From positions 1-55,549 of IMG/VR virus record IMGVR_UViG_3300030060_003999: a stretch of DNA of 55,549 nucleotides; one strand, written 5' to 3'. Position numbers and translations under genes: made by a program. The stretch comes from a virus. This document shows positions 27,585 through 34,825 of the stretch, piece after piece (the stretch's first letter is position 1; every line of letters begins with the position of its first letter). The notes beneath the pieces are model-generated. The model was given only the letters and a program-made list of their open reading frames with translations, did no database searches and had not been told where the DNA came from.

Positions 27585-27614
27585 TACGATTGAGGGCGCA
27601 CCCTCTTAATCGTA
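27585..27614 (-). other. strong intergenic stem-loop
   Basis: On the plus strand TACGATTGAGGG (27585-27596) pairs with CCCTC, a two-base TT bulge, and AATCGTA (27601-27614) around the loop CGCA, giving twelve base pairs. It lies in the 55-base gap after the capsid accessory genes. No T-tract follows in the direction of transcription, so it is more likely an mRNA stability, processing or attenuation element than a terminator. Confidence 0.6.
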
Positions 27615-27619
27615 TCGGT

Positions 27620-27946
27620 TCATTCGTCAGTCAAAGAAGATTTCTTTGCTTTTGGAGCAGTTTTCTTCTTTGGTGTTGATTTCTTAGGTAGAAGCAATTC
27701 AACTAATTCCTTGTGAGTAGTAATCTTTTTCTTCAATTCACCTGAGATAGTAGGGAATAATTCGGGGTCTATTGACTCCAATTCTTTTCTATCTTTTTCT
27801 TCAAAGGTAAACATTAGTTTTGAATCACTACATCGCAAAAGAGCCTGTAAAGGCTCAATTTCCGATTGAATATCTCTTTCAACACGAACTCCCCTAATAA
27901 CTAGAGGCTCAAAGCCTCCTAATTCGGACAATTGAACTAAAGCCAA
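27620..27946 (-). CDS. small head accessory protein with basic tail
   Basis: The 108-residue product begins with a strand-rich half (GFEPLVIRGVRVERDI) and ends in a lysine-rich tail (KKSTPKKKTAPKAKKSS) that could touch DNA or acidic capsid surfaces. It starts with TTG, with an ideal GAGGTGG just upstream. It is the second gene behind the capsid gene and probably a virion or neck protein. No family is recognised, and the stem-loop follows its stop closely. Confidence 0.5.
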   Translation of the reverse strand: MALVQLSELGGFEPLVIRGVRVERDIQSEIEPLQALLRCSDSKLMFTFEEKDRKELESIDPELFPTISGELKKKITTHKELVELLLPKKSTPKKKTAPKAKKSSLTDE

Positions 27947-27955
27947 AAGACCACC

Positions 27956-28321
27956 TCAAAGGTTGCCCCAAACTCTAACTCTTAATTCACCGATGTTATC
28001 AGTATTGCTCGCTGCGGGAACATTGATTTGGAATCGGTCTTTATTTCCTGTTTGGATATATTGACCTCCATTTGCTGCTCCTGAAAGAGTTTCTGCGCTA
28101 ATGACTGAAACAGAATAACCGCCAGCAATTGTATCAACAGAAACACCTGTGATTACAACCGCAGTTACGCTAGTTAATCCTAAACTTGATGCAAGAATTT
28201 CTTCTCCATTTGCCGTATAACTGGTAATGTCAATTACTGCATCTACGCAGTATTCATCACCCATTACTTTTGGTTTGGTAAAACCTTTATGGTCTGCCAA
28301 TAATGTAACTGTATGTGCCAA
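27956..28321 (-). CDS. capsid decoration-like protein
   Basis: The 121-residue protein is almost entirely beta-strand (VDAVIDITSYTANGEEI, TAVVITGVSVDTIAGGYSV, IGELRVRVWGNL), uncharged and next to the major capsid gene. These are the usual traits of decoration or head-stabilising proteins that sit on the outside of HK97-fold shells. It starts with TTG behind GAGGTG. Assignment is from position and composition; no specific family is recognised. Confidence 0.5.
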   Translation of the reverse strand: MAHTVTLLADHKGFTKPKVMGDEYCVDAVIDITSYTANGEEILASSLGLTSVTAVVITGVSVDTIAGGYSVSVISAETLSGAANGGQYIQTGNKDRFQINVPAASNTDNIGELRVRVWGNL

Positions 28322-28331
28322 TTAAAACACC

Positions 28332-29693
28332 TCACAGCAAATTGGTAATCTTTCCTTGACCCTTGAAGTAAGAACAACCAACTTCACCAATAGTTCGGTA
28401 AAGAGCCTTGTTTCCAAGATGGCCGACACCGAATGGGTTTCCGTTTGAAATACCATCTTCAAAGTATTGAGTTGGCTTCATAACAGATAACCAAAGATGG
28501 TCTGTATCAAGTAGTAGCATATCGCTAATACAAGAAGTATTAGCACCAGTTGAAGGCATAGCCGCAACAGGAATCATAGGAATGTCGTAATAAGTAGAAA
28601 CTCTAAATCCGACTTCTTGACCCTTAACACCACGAACACCATTAACAGTAGGAACAATCTCCTTTCTATCCATGAATCGCTCTTGTGCTTGTAATAGGTC
28701 AGAAATGGTTTGAAGTGTATCATATCCAGTTAGAATAACCTTTGGTGAACCACCTGCAACTCTCAAATCTCTAAGCGTAGAGTTTAGAACAGTAAGAGTC
28801 AAAGAACGAGCATTTCCACTAGCATATCCGACTCCACCGAAATTAACCTGTGCATCAAGGAAAGAAGCAGCACTACGAGCCTTACCGTAAATAGTTTCAA
28901 TAGCAGCAACACCTGAGTTTGATGCAGTTAGAACAGTTCCAGATGCCATAGCGTCTAATTCTCCCTTAGAAGAAACAACCTTCATCAAAGAAGTATAGTT
29001 TCTTTGAATGTTAGCGATTTGGTTTGTAGCCTGTAAATTGTAGTTTTCAAGAGGCATAACGAGCATAGCGTTTTGAGTTTCAGCATGGTGCTTACCCATG
29101 TCTTCTCTCATTTGCGCTCTAATATCGCCAATTCCATCGTCAATTTGCGCCATTTCCATAGCCAATTCGCTGAATTCAAATTGATGAGCAACAATCTTTG
29201 GGCTAGTGAACAATTGCTCGTATTTAGGAGCAACAGACGCTAAACCATCAGCAGCAGTTGAAAGTGCTGCATTTTCAGGAACACCACCCAATAAGTCAGG
29301 TCGCATTGTATTTGAACCAATAGTTGCTTCAGATGTGGCTTCATTTACACCAGTCAAATTAAGGAAATTACCGCTACCACCAGCAGGTCGCTCGCTTAGA
29401 ACTCTCCAACCGCTTGAAGTGTAAGGTCTTTTAGCAATAACTGAAAGAGCATTACATTCCCTGTTTAGCATAGACCAGACTTTTTGGCCGTAAATCTTGT
29501 TATACAAAGCACCAAGCGAACTTGCTGCTCCTGCGGAATTAGTGCTTGATACACCAATTGATGCATCATGCCCAGTATGCAAACCTGCAATAGAACCTGC
29601 TTGCTTGAGCAATTGGTTGTTAATGCCTGTATGACCAGTAATTCCGTATGTTTGTGCTTCTAAATCTCCAATCGTGTTAATATATCCTGTCAT
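28332..29693 (-). CDS. major capsid protein (HK97 fold)
   Basis: The 453-residue protein follows the protease-scaffold gene, the standard order for HK97-type heads. The N-terminal 50 residues are polar and Gly/Ser-rich, like a delta domain or arm. The body has capsid-like stretches (SGWRVLSERPAGG, QLFTSPKIVAHQFEFSELAM, PKVILTGYDTLQTISDLLQ) matching the E-loop, spine helix and P-domain pattern. A good GAGGTGATTTAAC precedes the ATG. The shell should assemble on the scaffold made by the gene upstream and be matured by its protease. High confidence from order and composition. Confidence 0.85.
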   Translation of the reverse strand: MTGYINTIGDLEAQTYGITGHTGINNQLLKQAGSIAGLHTGHDASIGVSSTNSAGAASSLGALYNKIYGQKVWSMLNRECNALSVIAKRPYTSSGWRVLSERPAGGSGNFLNLTGVNEATSEATIGSNTMRPDLLGGVPENAALSTAADGLASVAPKYEQLFTSPKIVAHQFEFSELAMEMAQIDDGIGDIRAQMREDMGKHHAETQNAMLVMPLENYNLQATNQIANIQRNYTSLMKVVSSKGELDAMASGTVLTASNSGVAAIETIYGKARSAASFLDAQVNFGGVGYASGNARSLTLTVLNSTLRDLRVAGGSPKVILTGYDTLQTISDLLQAQERFMDRKEIVPTVNGVRGVKGQEVGFRVSTYYDIPMIPVAAMPSTGANTSCISDMLLLDTDHLWLSVMKPTQYFEDGISNGNPFGVGHLGNKALYRTIGEVGCSYFKGQGKITNLL

Positions 29694-29704
29694 GTTAAAT
29701 CACC

Positions 29705-30370
29705 TCAGTTAAATCCTCCAACCATCTTATGAATGTCTGACCAATCCATTTCGGCCAATTCTTCCATTGTTGGGAGTTGTATTGCGGATTCTTCTTGTGC
29801 CTTTAGGATTGTTTCCTTTTCAGCAGTCAAAGACTTCCTTAGTGCAGTAAATTCTTCCTTTAGAGAAGAAATTTCGCTTTGAGCGTCATATTGGGACTTT
29901 GCGAGAACATTCTCACGGTTAGCCTTTTCATGTGCAAAGCGGTTTTCAAATTGCTTTTGAAGATTGTCGTAAGCCAACTTTTCAAGTTGTTCTTGGCGGA
30001 AAGCCTCATAAGCCTTCTCAATGTTAGCAACGCTCAAATCAAGCGTTTCTAGTTCATTGTTGCCGAATGCCTTAACAACTGGCAAATCGGATGGTTTAGG
30101 GTTTCCGTTATCAATAACGATTCTGTTAGCAGGTTCGCCAATTTCAACACCTGCACCATCAAGAGTAGGTAAAAGGGCTTTGTTTTCTTCATCAGAATAA
30201 TCGCCTTTTTCTGCTTCGGGCATCATGTCTTCTTCATTATCCATGTATTCGCCACCCATCTTTTCTTCTTCGGGCATTTGCTTTTCTTCTTCTTCTTCTT
30301 CCTTACGGAGAGTATTTACCTCAGCCATAAGTGCGTCTAGTTCTTCTAGTGCTTTTTCAATTTTACTCAT
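29705..30370 (-). CDS. nested scaffold protein from an internal in-frame start
   Basis: Inside the protease-scaffold gene, codon 181 is an ATG (30368-30370) preceded by AAGGTGAAAACT, the same type of ribosome-binding site used by the true genes here. Translation from it would give a 221-residue scaffold without the protease domain: coiled coils and the C-terminal WSDIHK peptide. Lambda makes its Nu3 scaffold in the same nested way within gene C. The protein was not observed, only its start signal. Confidence 0.55.
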   Translation of the reverse strand: MSKIEKALEELDALMAEVNTLRKEEEEEEKQMPEEEKMGGEYMDNEEDMMPEAEKGDYSDEENKALLPTLDGAGVEIGEPANRIVIDNGNPKPSDLPVVKAFGNNELETLDLSVANIEKAYEAFRQEQLEKLAYDNLQKQFENRFAHEKANRENVLAKSQYDAQSEISSLKEEFTALRKSLTAEKETILKAQEESAIQLPTMEELAEMDWSDIHKMVGGFN

Positions 30371-30910
30371 AGTTTTCACCTTTTTTGTTTTTGTTTTGTC
30401 TTGTTTTAGAATATCAAATCTTGCTTCTGGGTTTATTCCTTTTTCGCATATTGTTACTTCGTGCAGTTCAAGTTTGCTTATTTCATTAAATTCGCCTAAT
30501 TCTGGATGGCTTTTCTTTACTTTTTGTAATGCTTGTCCTCCAATACTAAACGACCTTAATGAACCTTTACGAATGCCTCTATTTATTTCTTTGGCTTTTT
30601 CAATATCATCTCTTAATTTAATAACAACAAAGAATCCAACATCATCAACTTCTGTTTTCCACAATCTCCCTGTTTTATCTCTATATGATTTTACTACTTC
30701 CCCAACTTGAACATTTGAATGATTTGTCATTACATTTCTAAACTTAGGGTTCTCCATATATTTGTTTACTGCTTCATTAAGAGCCTTGAGTGTAATTAAG
30801 TCATTTTGTTTATCAACGATTTCAATGCTTGCATATCCTCCAATCATCAAGTCGTCGCTTTTTAGAATCCTGAAATCATGGGTATTGTTTGACATAACCG
30901 CAGATGACAT
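29705..30910 (-). CDS. prohead protease fused to scaffold domain
   Basis: The 401-residue protein begins with an HK97/S78-type prohead protease domain (about 1-170): VMTNHSNVQVGEV with the catalytic His near 64, RSFSIGG with the Ser near 122, and ELHEVTICEKGINPEA closing the fold. Residues 181-401 are acidic coiled coil (RKEEEEEEKQMPEEE), the scaffold part. The extreme C-terminus has MDWSDIHKMV, almost identical to the end of the 81-residue protein at 34001 and matching the N-terminal tag of many late proteins. An ATG with a ribosome-binding site at codon 181 probably gives free scaffold. It should shape the procapsid and then digest scaffold. Confidence 0.85.
   Translation of the reverse strand: MSSAVMSNNTHDFRILKSDDLMIGGYASIEIVDKQNDLITLKALNEAVNKYMENPKFRNVMTNHSNVQVGEVVKSYRDKTGRLWKTEVDDVGFFVVIKLRDDIEKAKEINRGIRKGSLRSFSIGGQALQKVKKSHPELGEFNEISKLELHEVTICEKGINPEARFDILKQDKTKTKKVKTMSKIEKALEELDALMAEVNTLRKEEEEEEKQMPEEEKMGGEYMDNEEDMMPEAEKGDYSDEENKALLPTLDGAGVEIGEPANRIVIDNGNPKPSDLPVVKAFGNNELETLDLSVANIEKAYEAFRQEQLEKLAYDNLQKQFENRFAHEKANRENVLAKSQYDAQSEISSLKEEFTALRKSLTAEKETILKAQEESAIQLPTMEELAEMDWSDIHKMVGGFN
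29720..29749 (-). other. C-terminal WSDIHK docking peptide of the scaffold
   Basis: These codons give residues 388-397, MDWSDIHKMV, four residues before the end of the protease-scaffold. Nine of ten positions equal the peptide near the end of the 81-residue protein at 34001, and W-x-x-I-x-K matches the N-terminal tags of at least 18 proteins. It probably contacts the capsid or portal from inside the procapsid. Confidence 0.6.
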
Positions 30911-30940
30911 TTCCTCTCAACCCTTCTTATTGCATACTGG

Positions 30941-30948
30941 TATATAAA
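30941..30948 (-). promoter_or_regulatory. candidate archaeal TATA box of the head operon
   Basis: In the 44-base gap between ligase and protease-scaffold the minus strand reads TTTATATA, matching the archaeal TATA consensus. Its centre is about 35 bases from the ATG at 30910, so transcription could start some 25 bases downstream and leave a short leader with GAGAGG. No clear purine-rich BRE is visible upstream, so the strength is uncertain. Confidence 0.5.
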
Positions 30949-30954
30949 GAACAA

Positions 30955-33468
30955 CTAATCTTCGGTAGGAATGGTTAATTTATTATACCTACTTTCGTAT
31001 ATATTCCACTTTCCTTCATCCCCTTCCTTATCAGCAGGAGTTTGTTTATATCCAGTCCATGTTAGCCACATTGGTTTATTATCAATAGGAATGACCCTAA
31101 AGTGCATTTTAGTTTCAAACTTATTACCTTTCAAGAAATATTCATGGTAGCCTTCTTTTTGAACACCAAGTTCAATATCTCCCGAATCAATAACTTTCCC
31201 TCTTTCAATATTCTTTGAAACTTCTGCTGGATATTTGCCAGCAGCACCGAACAAATCAAATAACTCTTCTTCTCCTTCTAAATCAATAGTCCAATTTAAA
31301 ATTTCATCATTAATACTGATAGATAAGTGAACATTATTGTCTTTACGGTTGTAAATTTTAAATTTACCGTTTCTATATTCTTTAGGAGTCTTATATTCTT
31401 TTTTAATTTCTTCTTCTTCGGCTAATTTAATTGAAGGGTCAGCATGTAATTTATTATTTATCATGCTAATATGTTCTCTTTCTTGTGCCCAATCACCAAT
31501 CTTTCTTAATTTAGATTCTAATACAGTTTCATATAATTCTGTAAATTTATCTTTTAAGTATTCATGGACTTCTTTAGGAGTTCTATCTCCTTTATCTTGT
31601 AAGAAATTGACAATAGCAACAGTTAATTCACCTTGCTTTGTTTTCATTATTTCTTCTGCTTGAGCCTTCCACATATCAATATCTCTTAAAGCATTTTTAG
31701 ACATTAAATTATTCTCTTCAAAACCATAAATAACAAATCCGCCAGTATCATATTTAATGATGGCAGTAGTTTCACCATGTATATTATCTGTTATCTTTAC
31801 TCCTTTTTTAAAGGCTTCAACATCATAATTCAAAGACTTCTTAGTATCTTGCGATAATAACTCAAGAGTAACTAATTTATCAGGATGCTCAACTTCAGGT
31901 ATTTCAATAACTTTAGCGGAGAATAAACTATATCCTTCTCCTTTCTTCTTTACTTCATCAACCTTTACTCTAATAATATCGCCAATGTCCACAGCAACCT
32001 TAGTATTTAGGGCTTTACCGACATTAAGATATTTTCTACCATCAATCTCTTTTCCTTCCATATCTTCAGGGATTGGCCCAACACCAACAGTATAAGAATA
32101 AAGATTGCTCTTAGTCTTTTTCTTATCTAACACAATAACATCTAAATCAACAAACTTTTTCATTTTAATCCACTTAGGATTCTTTTTTGTTCCTAGATAA
32201 TAAGTTGAAGTAGCGTCTTTAATCACAACTCCTTCAGAAGTAGGCATTTCCATAATTTGTTTTGCATACTCTTCTAAATCTTTAAGACTATCAGCCTGTC
32301 TTGTATCTTTCTTAGAAGGGAAATTTAAGAATTCCGATGATTTCGCAGCGTAATTATTGAATAAAATAGTCATTCTATTTTCTAATTCTTCATCAAGTAA
32401 TGTCTGCGCTTCATGTCGCATAATGTCAAACACATGGCATTTTAGTTTAGCATCTTTGTATTTGCCTTTGAACACATGAGCGATTGTATCAGCACGATGT
32501 AATGGTTCTTCACCATCAAAAAGAATTAACTCCGCATCAAACATACAGTTGCCATATTCTTTTTTCTTTAACTCTTTGACAATTTCATCACATTTATCTG
32601 TAATATCTTTCTCATTATAAGAATAGACTTTGACTTTATTATCTATTTTGTGCAACTGAATACGCATACCATCATATTTTTCTTGAATATACCAATTACC
32701 ACTAAATCCTTTTAATTCATTAATATCATCAATTTCAAAGATACGATACATGGGTTTGTTTGGAATAACGAAATCAGTAACAGATTTTTCTTTTTCTGAT
32801 TTAGTTTCGGACTTTTGCATATCAATGTCTTTAAGGTTTGCCCATTCTTCTTCTTCATGTTGAGAAAAGAAAATAAGTTCTAACATATCAAGAGCAGCCT
32901 TTACTTTCTTTTCAACCTTCTTTGAGTCTTTTCCATCCCCGTAATGCTCAATAATATACAGGGGTATATCGTCCACTTCTAGGTCAAGACCCACAAGACC
33001 CTCCGTAATTGTGTCGGGTTGCATATCTTTAATGGCTAAAACATCATCAGATAATGCTTTATTGTCTTCCCTCATAGCATAATGCACAAATTTAACCATT
33101 GTTTCAGGATTATCTAATAATTCTTCAAGAACATTCCCTTTAAACATATCAGCGAAAGGGTCAGCAATAATTTTTGAGTTATACCTTACTAGTTTAATTT
33201 TATCAAAAAGGTTCTTTGCTTTAGATGATTTAGGGTCTTTTACTTCAGTAGCAGTTATTTCTTCTTCTCTAAGGAAGTTCTTTAATTCTTTACCTGCTGC
33301 ATCTAATTCATCATAGGATTCTTCAATCATTTCAACGGCTTTACGCCAACGCCCCGAATATTCATCGGGGTCGTGAACTGCTGATAAATATGCAACTCTC
33401 GTCTTTTCAAAAAGGCGCATCAACTCAATAGAGGGTTGCCTATCCTTTTCAATAGAACCGAGTTTCAA
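30955..33468 (-). CDS. ATP-dependent DNA ligase with extra N- and C-terminal domains
   Basis: About 837 residues from a TTG at 33468, five bases after GGTGG; a GTG at 33477 is an alternative. The nucleotidyltransferase motif I is EKYDGMR (lysine near 264), followed by the family's other motifs: FDAELILFDG, EGVVIKD and KNPKWIKMK. An OB-type domain comes next (IGDIIRVKVDEV). The N-terminal 240 residues are probably a helical DNA-binding domain. The last 200 residues contain KFKIYNRKDNNVHLSISI and later GKVIDSGDIELGV, which recall a degenerate LigD 3'-phosphoesterase domain. It lies in the late head operon, unusual for a ligase, so it may repair or seal genomes at packaging. Ligase activity is well supported. 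Confidence 0.85.
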   Translation of the reverse strand: MKLGSIEKDRQPSIELMRLFEKTRVAYLSAVHDPDEYSGRWRKAVEMIEESYDELDAAGKELKNFLREEEITATEVKDPKSSKAKNLFDKIKLVRYNSKIIADPFADMFKGNVLEELLDNPETMVKFVHYAMREDNKALSDDVLAIKDMQPDTITEGLVGLDLEVDDIPLYIIEHYGDGKDSKKVEKKVKAALDMLELIFFSQHEEEEWANLKDIDMQKSETKSEKEKSVTDFVIPNKPMYRIFEIDDINELKGFSGNWYIQEKYDGMRIQLHKIDNKVKVYSYNEKDITDKCDEIVKELKKKEYGNCMFDAELILFDGEEPLHRADTIAHVFKGKYKDAKLKCHVFDIMRHEAQTLLDEELENRMTILFNNYAAKSSEFLNFPSKKDTRQADSLKDLEEYAKQIMEMPTSEGVVIKDATSTYYLGTKKNPKWIKMKKFVDLDVIVLDKKKTKSNLYSYTVGVGPIPEDMEGKEIDGRKYLNVGKALNTKVAVDIGDIIRVKVDEVKKKGEGYSLFSAKVIEIPEVEHPDKLVTLELLSQDTKKSLNYDVEAFKKGVKITDNIHGETTAIIKYDTGGFVIYGFEENNLMSKNALRDIDMWKAQAEEIMKTKQGELTVAIVNFLQDKGDRTPKEVHEYLKDKFTELYETVLESKLRKIGDWAQEREHISMINNKLHADPSIKLAEEEEIKKEYKTPKEYRNGKFKIYNRKDNNVHLSISINDEILNWTIDLEGEEELFDLFGAAGKYPAEVSKNIERGKVIDSGDIELGVQKEGYHEYFLKGNKFETKMHFRVIPIDNKPMWLTWTGYKQTPADKEGDEGKWNIYESRYNKLTIPTED

Positions 33469-33482
33469 TAATACCACCCCAA

Positions 33483-33995
33483 TTAGCGGTATTGATTCTG
33501 TGCGGGGAGAAGTGGAACGGCAGGGTCTTTATCGGGTTGTTCACCTAACATCTGTTGCATTTCCGTTAATCTTCGCAACATAACACCAAACTTTTGTTCA
33601 AAGTCTTTTTGGTTCATACCTTGCCTAAACATTTGCTGAAGGTCGTCCAATTCTTTTTCTGTGGCTTCAAGGTCAGCAATAGCCTTATTCTTTCTTTCTT
33701 CATTTAGGAAAGGATTATCCATATCTTCTTTAAGAATAGCCTTCATTAAAACAACTGCTTTCTTAAAGTGAGTCATTTGTCCTCCTAATCCGTAGCCATC
33801 ACCTTTACGGTTTTTAGGCACAAGGTCTTTAGCGTTCTCAGCCTTTGGTCGCTTTAATTTAATTACTTCGGAATCGTCATCTTTTGGACTTCTGTTATTA
33901 TCCTTTAAAGAACAATAAAGCATTTCTTTTGCTTCTCTTGCTTTTTCAATAACCATACTAATTAATCGTTCTTCTTTAGTTACTCTTACAGGCAT
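33483..33995 (-). CDS. helical protein of the head region
   Basis: Starting at ATG 33995 after GGAGTGATTAAA, the protein has 170 residues. It is mainly helix with many Met, Gln, Lys and Glu (ELDDLQQMFRQGMNQKDFEQ, then RRLTEMQQMLGEQ). A Lys-rich middle (IKLKRPKAENAKD) is followed by a Gly-rich loop. It could be an internal head or scaffold-helper protein, since both sides are scaffold-like or packaging genes. No family is recognised. Confidence 0.5.
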   Translation of the reverse strand: MPVRVTKEERLISMVIEKAREAKEMLYCSLKDNNRSPKDDDSEVIKLKRPKAENAKDLVPKNRKGDGYGLGGQMTHFKKAVVLMKAILKEDMDNPFLNEERKNKAIADLEATEKELDDLQQMFRQGMNQKDFEQKFGVMLRRLTEMQQMLGEQPDKDPAVPLLPAQNQYR

Positions 33996-34000
33996 TTTAA

Positions 34001-34246
34001 TCACTCCAAGTTTGATACCATTTTATGAATGTCCGACCATTCCATTGTTCCTACATTCTCAACACTTTTATTGTCAATTCCTACAACACCAACCATAGCA
34101 GGTGTAGGACTATTTGCGACAACAAAACCTGATTTCATTAATAGATTGTCTTTATTGTAAACTGCCTTTTCAAGACTTTCAACTTTATCTGTTAAAGCCT
34201 TAATAATGGCGAGAAGTTCTTCATTAATTGATTTTTCTTCACTCAT
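34001..34246 (-). CDS. 81-residue coiled-coil protein ending in WSDIHK peptide
   Basis: The N-terminal half is a coiled coil (INEELLAIIKALTDKVESLE), followed by a hydrophobic linker. Residues 68-77 are MEWSDIHKMV, and the chain ends with SNLE. That peptide is nearly identical to the end of the protease-scaffold (MDWSDIHKMV), also in DNA (about 27 of 31 bases by eye), so one was copied from the other. I infer a small scaffold or head-docking protein that binds the same partner as the scaffold. The start follows GGAAAGGGATAAG. Four bases overlap the gene before it. Confidence 0.6.
   Translation of the reverse strand: MSEEKSINEELLAIIKALTDKVESLEKAVYNKDNLLMKSGFVVANSPTPAMVGVVGIDNKSVENVGTMEWSDIHKMVSNLE
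34016..34045 (-). other. second C-terminal WSDIHK docking peptide
   Basis: Codons for MEWSDIHKMV, four residues before the end of the 81-residue protein. The match to the protease-scaffold end holds at DNA level too, suggesting a duplicated 3' end kept for binding. Confidence 0.6.
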
Positions 34247-34455
34247 TTCTTATCCCTTTCCGCTTCAAGTTTGGCTTTTTCTTTTAGGTATTTTGCTTCG
34301 GTAATTTTTCCACTTGTAAGTTTCTTAATTAATTCGTTAATTTTATCTTGATAAGAACCTTTTGGAGTAGTAGTTCCATATCTAGGCTTTCTTTTTCTAT
34401 CTTTAGGTGGCCCACCACTAATTCCACTTGCTTTGATAATATTCCACCAATTCAT
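34243..34455 (-). CDS. small basic tagged protein
   Basis: The ATG at 34455 follows AAGGTGATTATA and gives MNWWNIIKASG, a clear copy of the W-x-x-I-h-K tag. The 70-residue rest is lysine-rich (PPKDRKRKPRYG, KLTSGKITEAKYLKEKAKLE) with a helical end, suggesting nucleic-acid or scaffold contact. It precedes the coiled-coil protein with the C-terminal tag. By its tag it is a candidate internal head protein. Confidence 0.55.
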   Translation of the reverse strand: MNWWNIIKASGISGGPPKDRKRKPRYGTTTPKGSYQDKINELIKKLTSGKITEAKYLKEKAKLEAERDKK

Positions 34456-34465
34456 TATAATCACC

Positions 34466-34825
34466 TTATTTCTTTTTACCTTTAGGATAAATTAAATCTC
34501 TTAATTGTCTGTAAAGAAGTTCATACTCCTTACGAAGTTTCGTAGCAGTAGCCACTATATCAACATTCCTTTCATCCATTGATTTCATTTTCTTGTTTAA
34601 CTTCTTGTCTGACTTCATTAAGTCTAATTGCCTTAAGACAGAAATTAACTCGCCTAATTTAGTAAAGTCTTGTCCAAAAAATTCAGTTGGTTCTGCTGCC
34701 TGTAAAGTCTTTTTTAATTTCTTTCTTTGCTTAGAATCCATTGAATCTAAAATTTCTTTAGGGGTTTCTTTCTTCTTCTCTTTAAGAATAAAGTCTTCTC
34801 CATCACCGTAAAAATCCCATGTCAT
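34466..34825 (-). CDS. charged helical protein, degenerate tag
   Basis: The 119-residue product is dominated by charged helices (DSMDSKQRKKLKKTLQAAEP, ELLYRQLRDLIYPKGKKK). Its N-terminus MTWDFYGDGEDFILKEKK looks like the W...IlK tag split by a short insertion, which could be chance. The start follows GGAGGTGAAGAATA and overlaps the 585-residue gene's last base. It may be an internal head or scaffold-associated protein. No family recognised. Confidence 0.5.
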   Translation of the reverse strand: MTWDFYGDGEDFILKEKKKETPKEILDSMDSKQRKKLKKTLQAAEPTEFFGQDFTKLGELISVLRQLDLMKSDKKLNKKMKSMDERNVDIVATATKLRKEYELLYRQLRDLIYPKGKKK

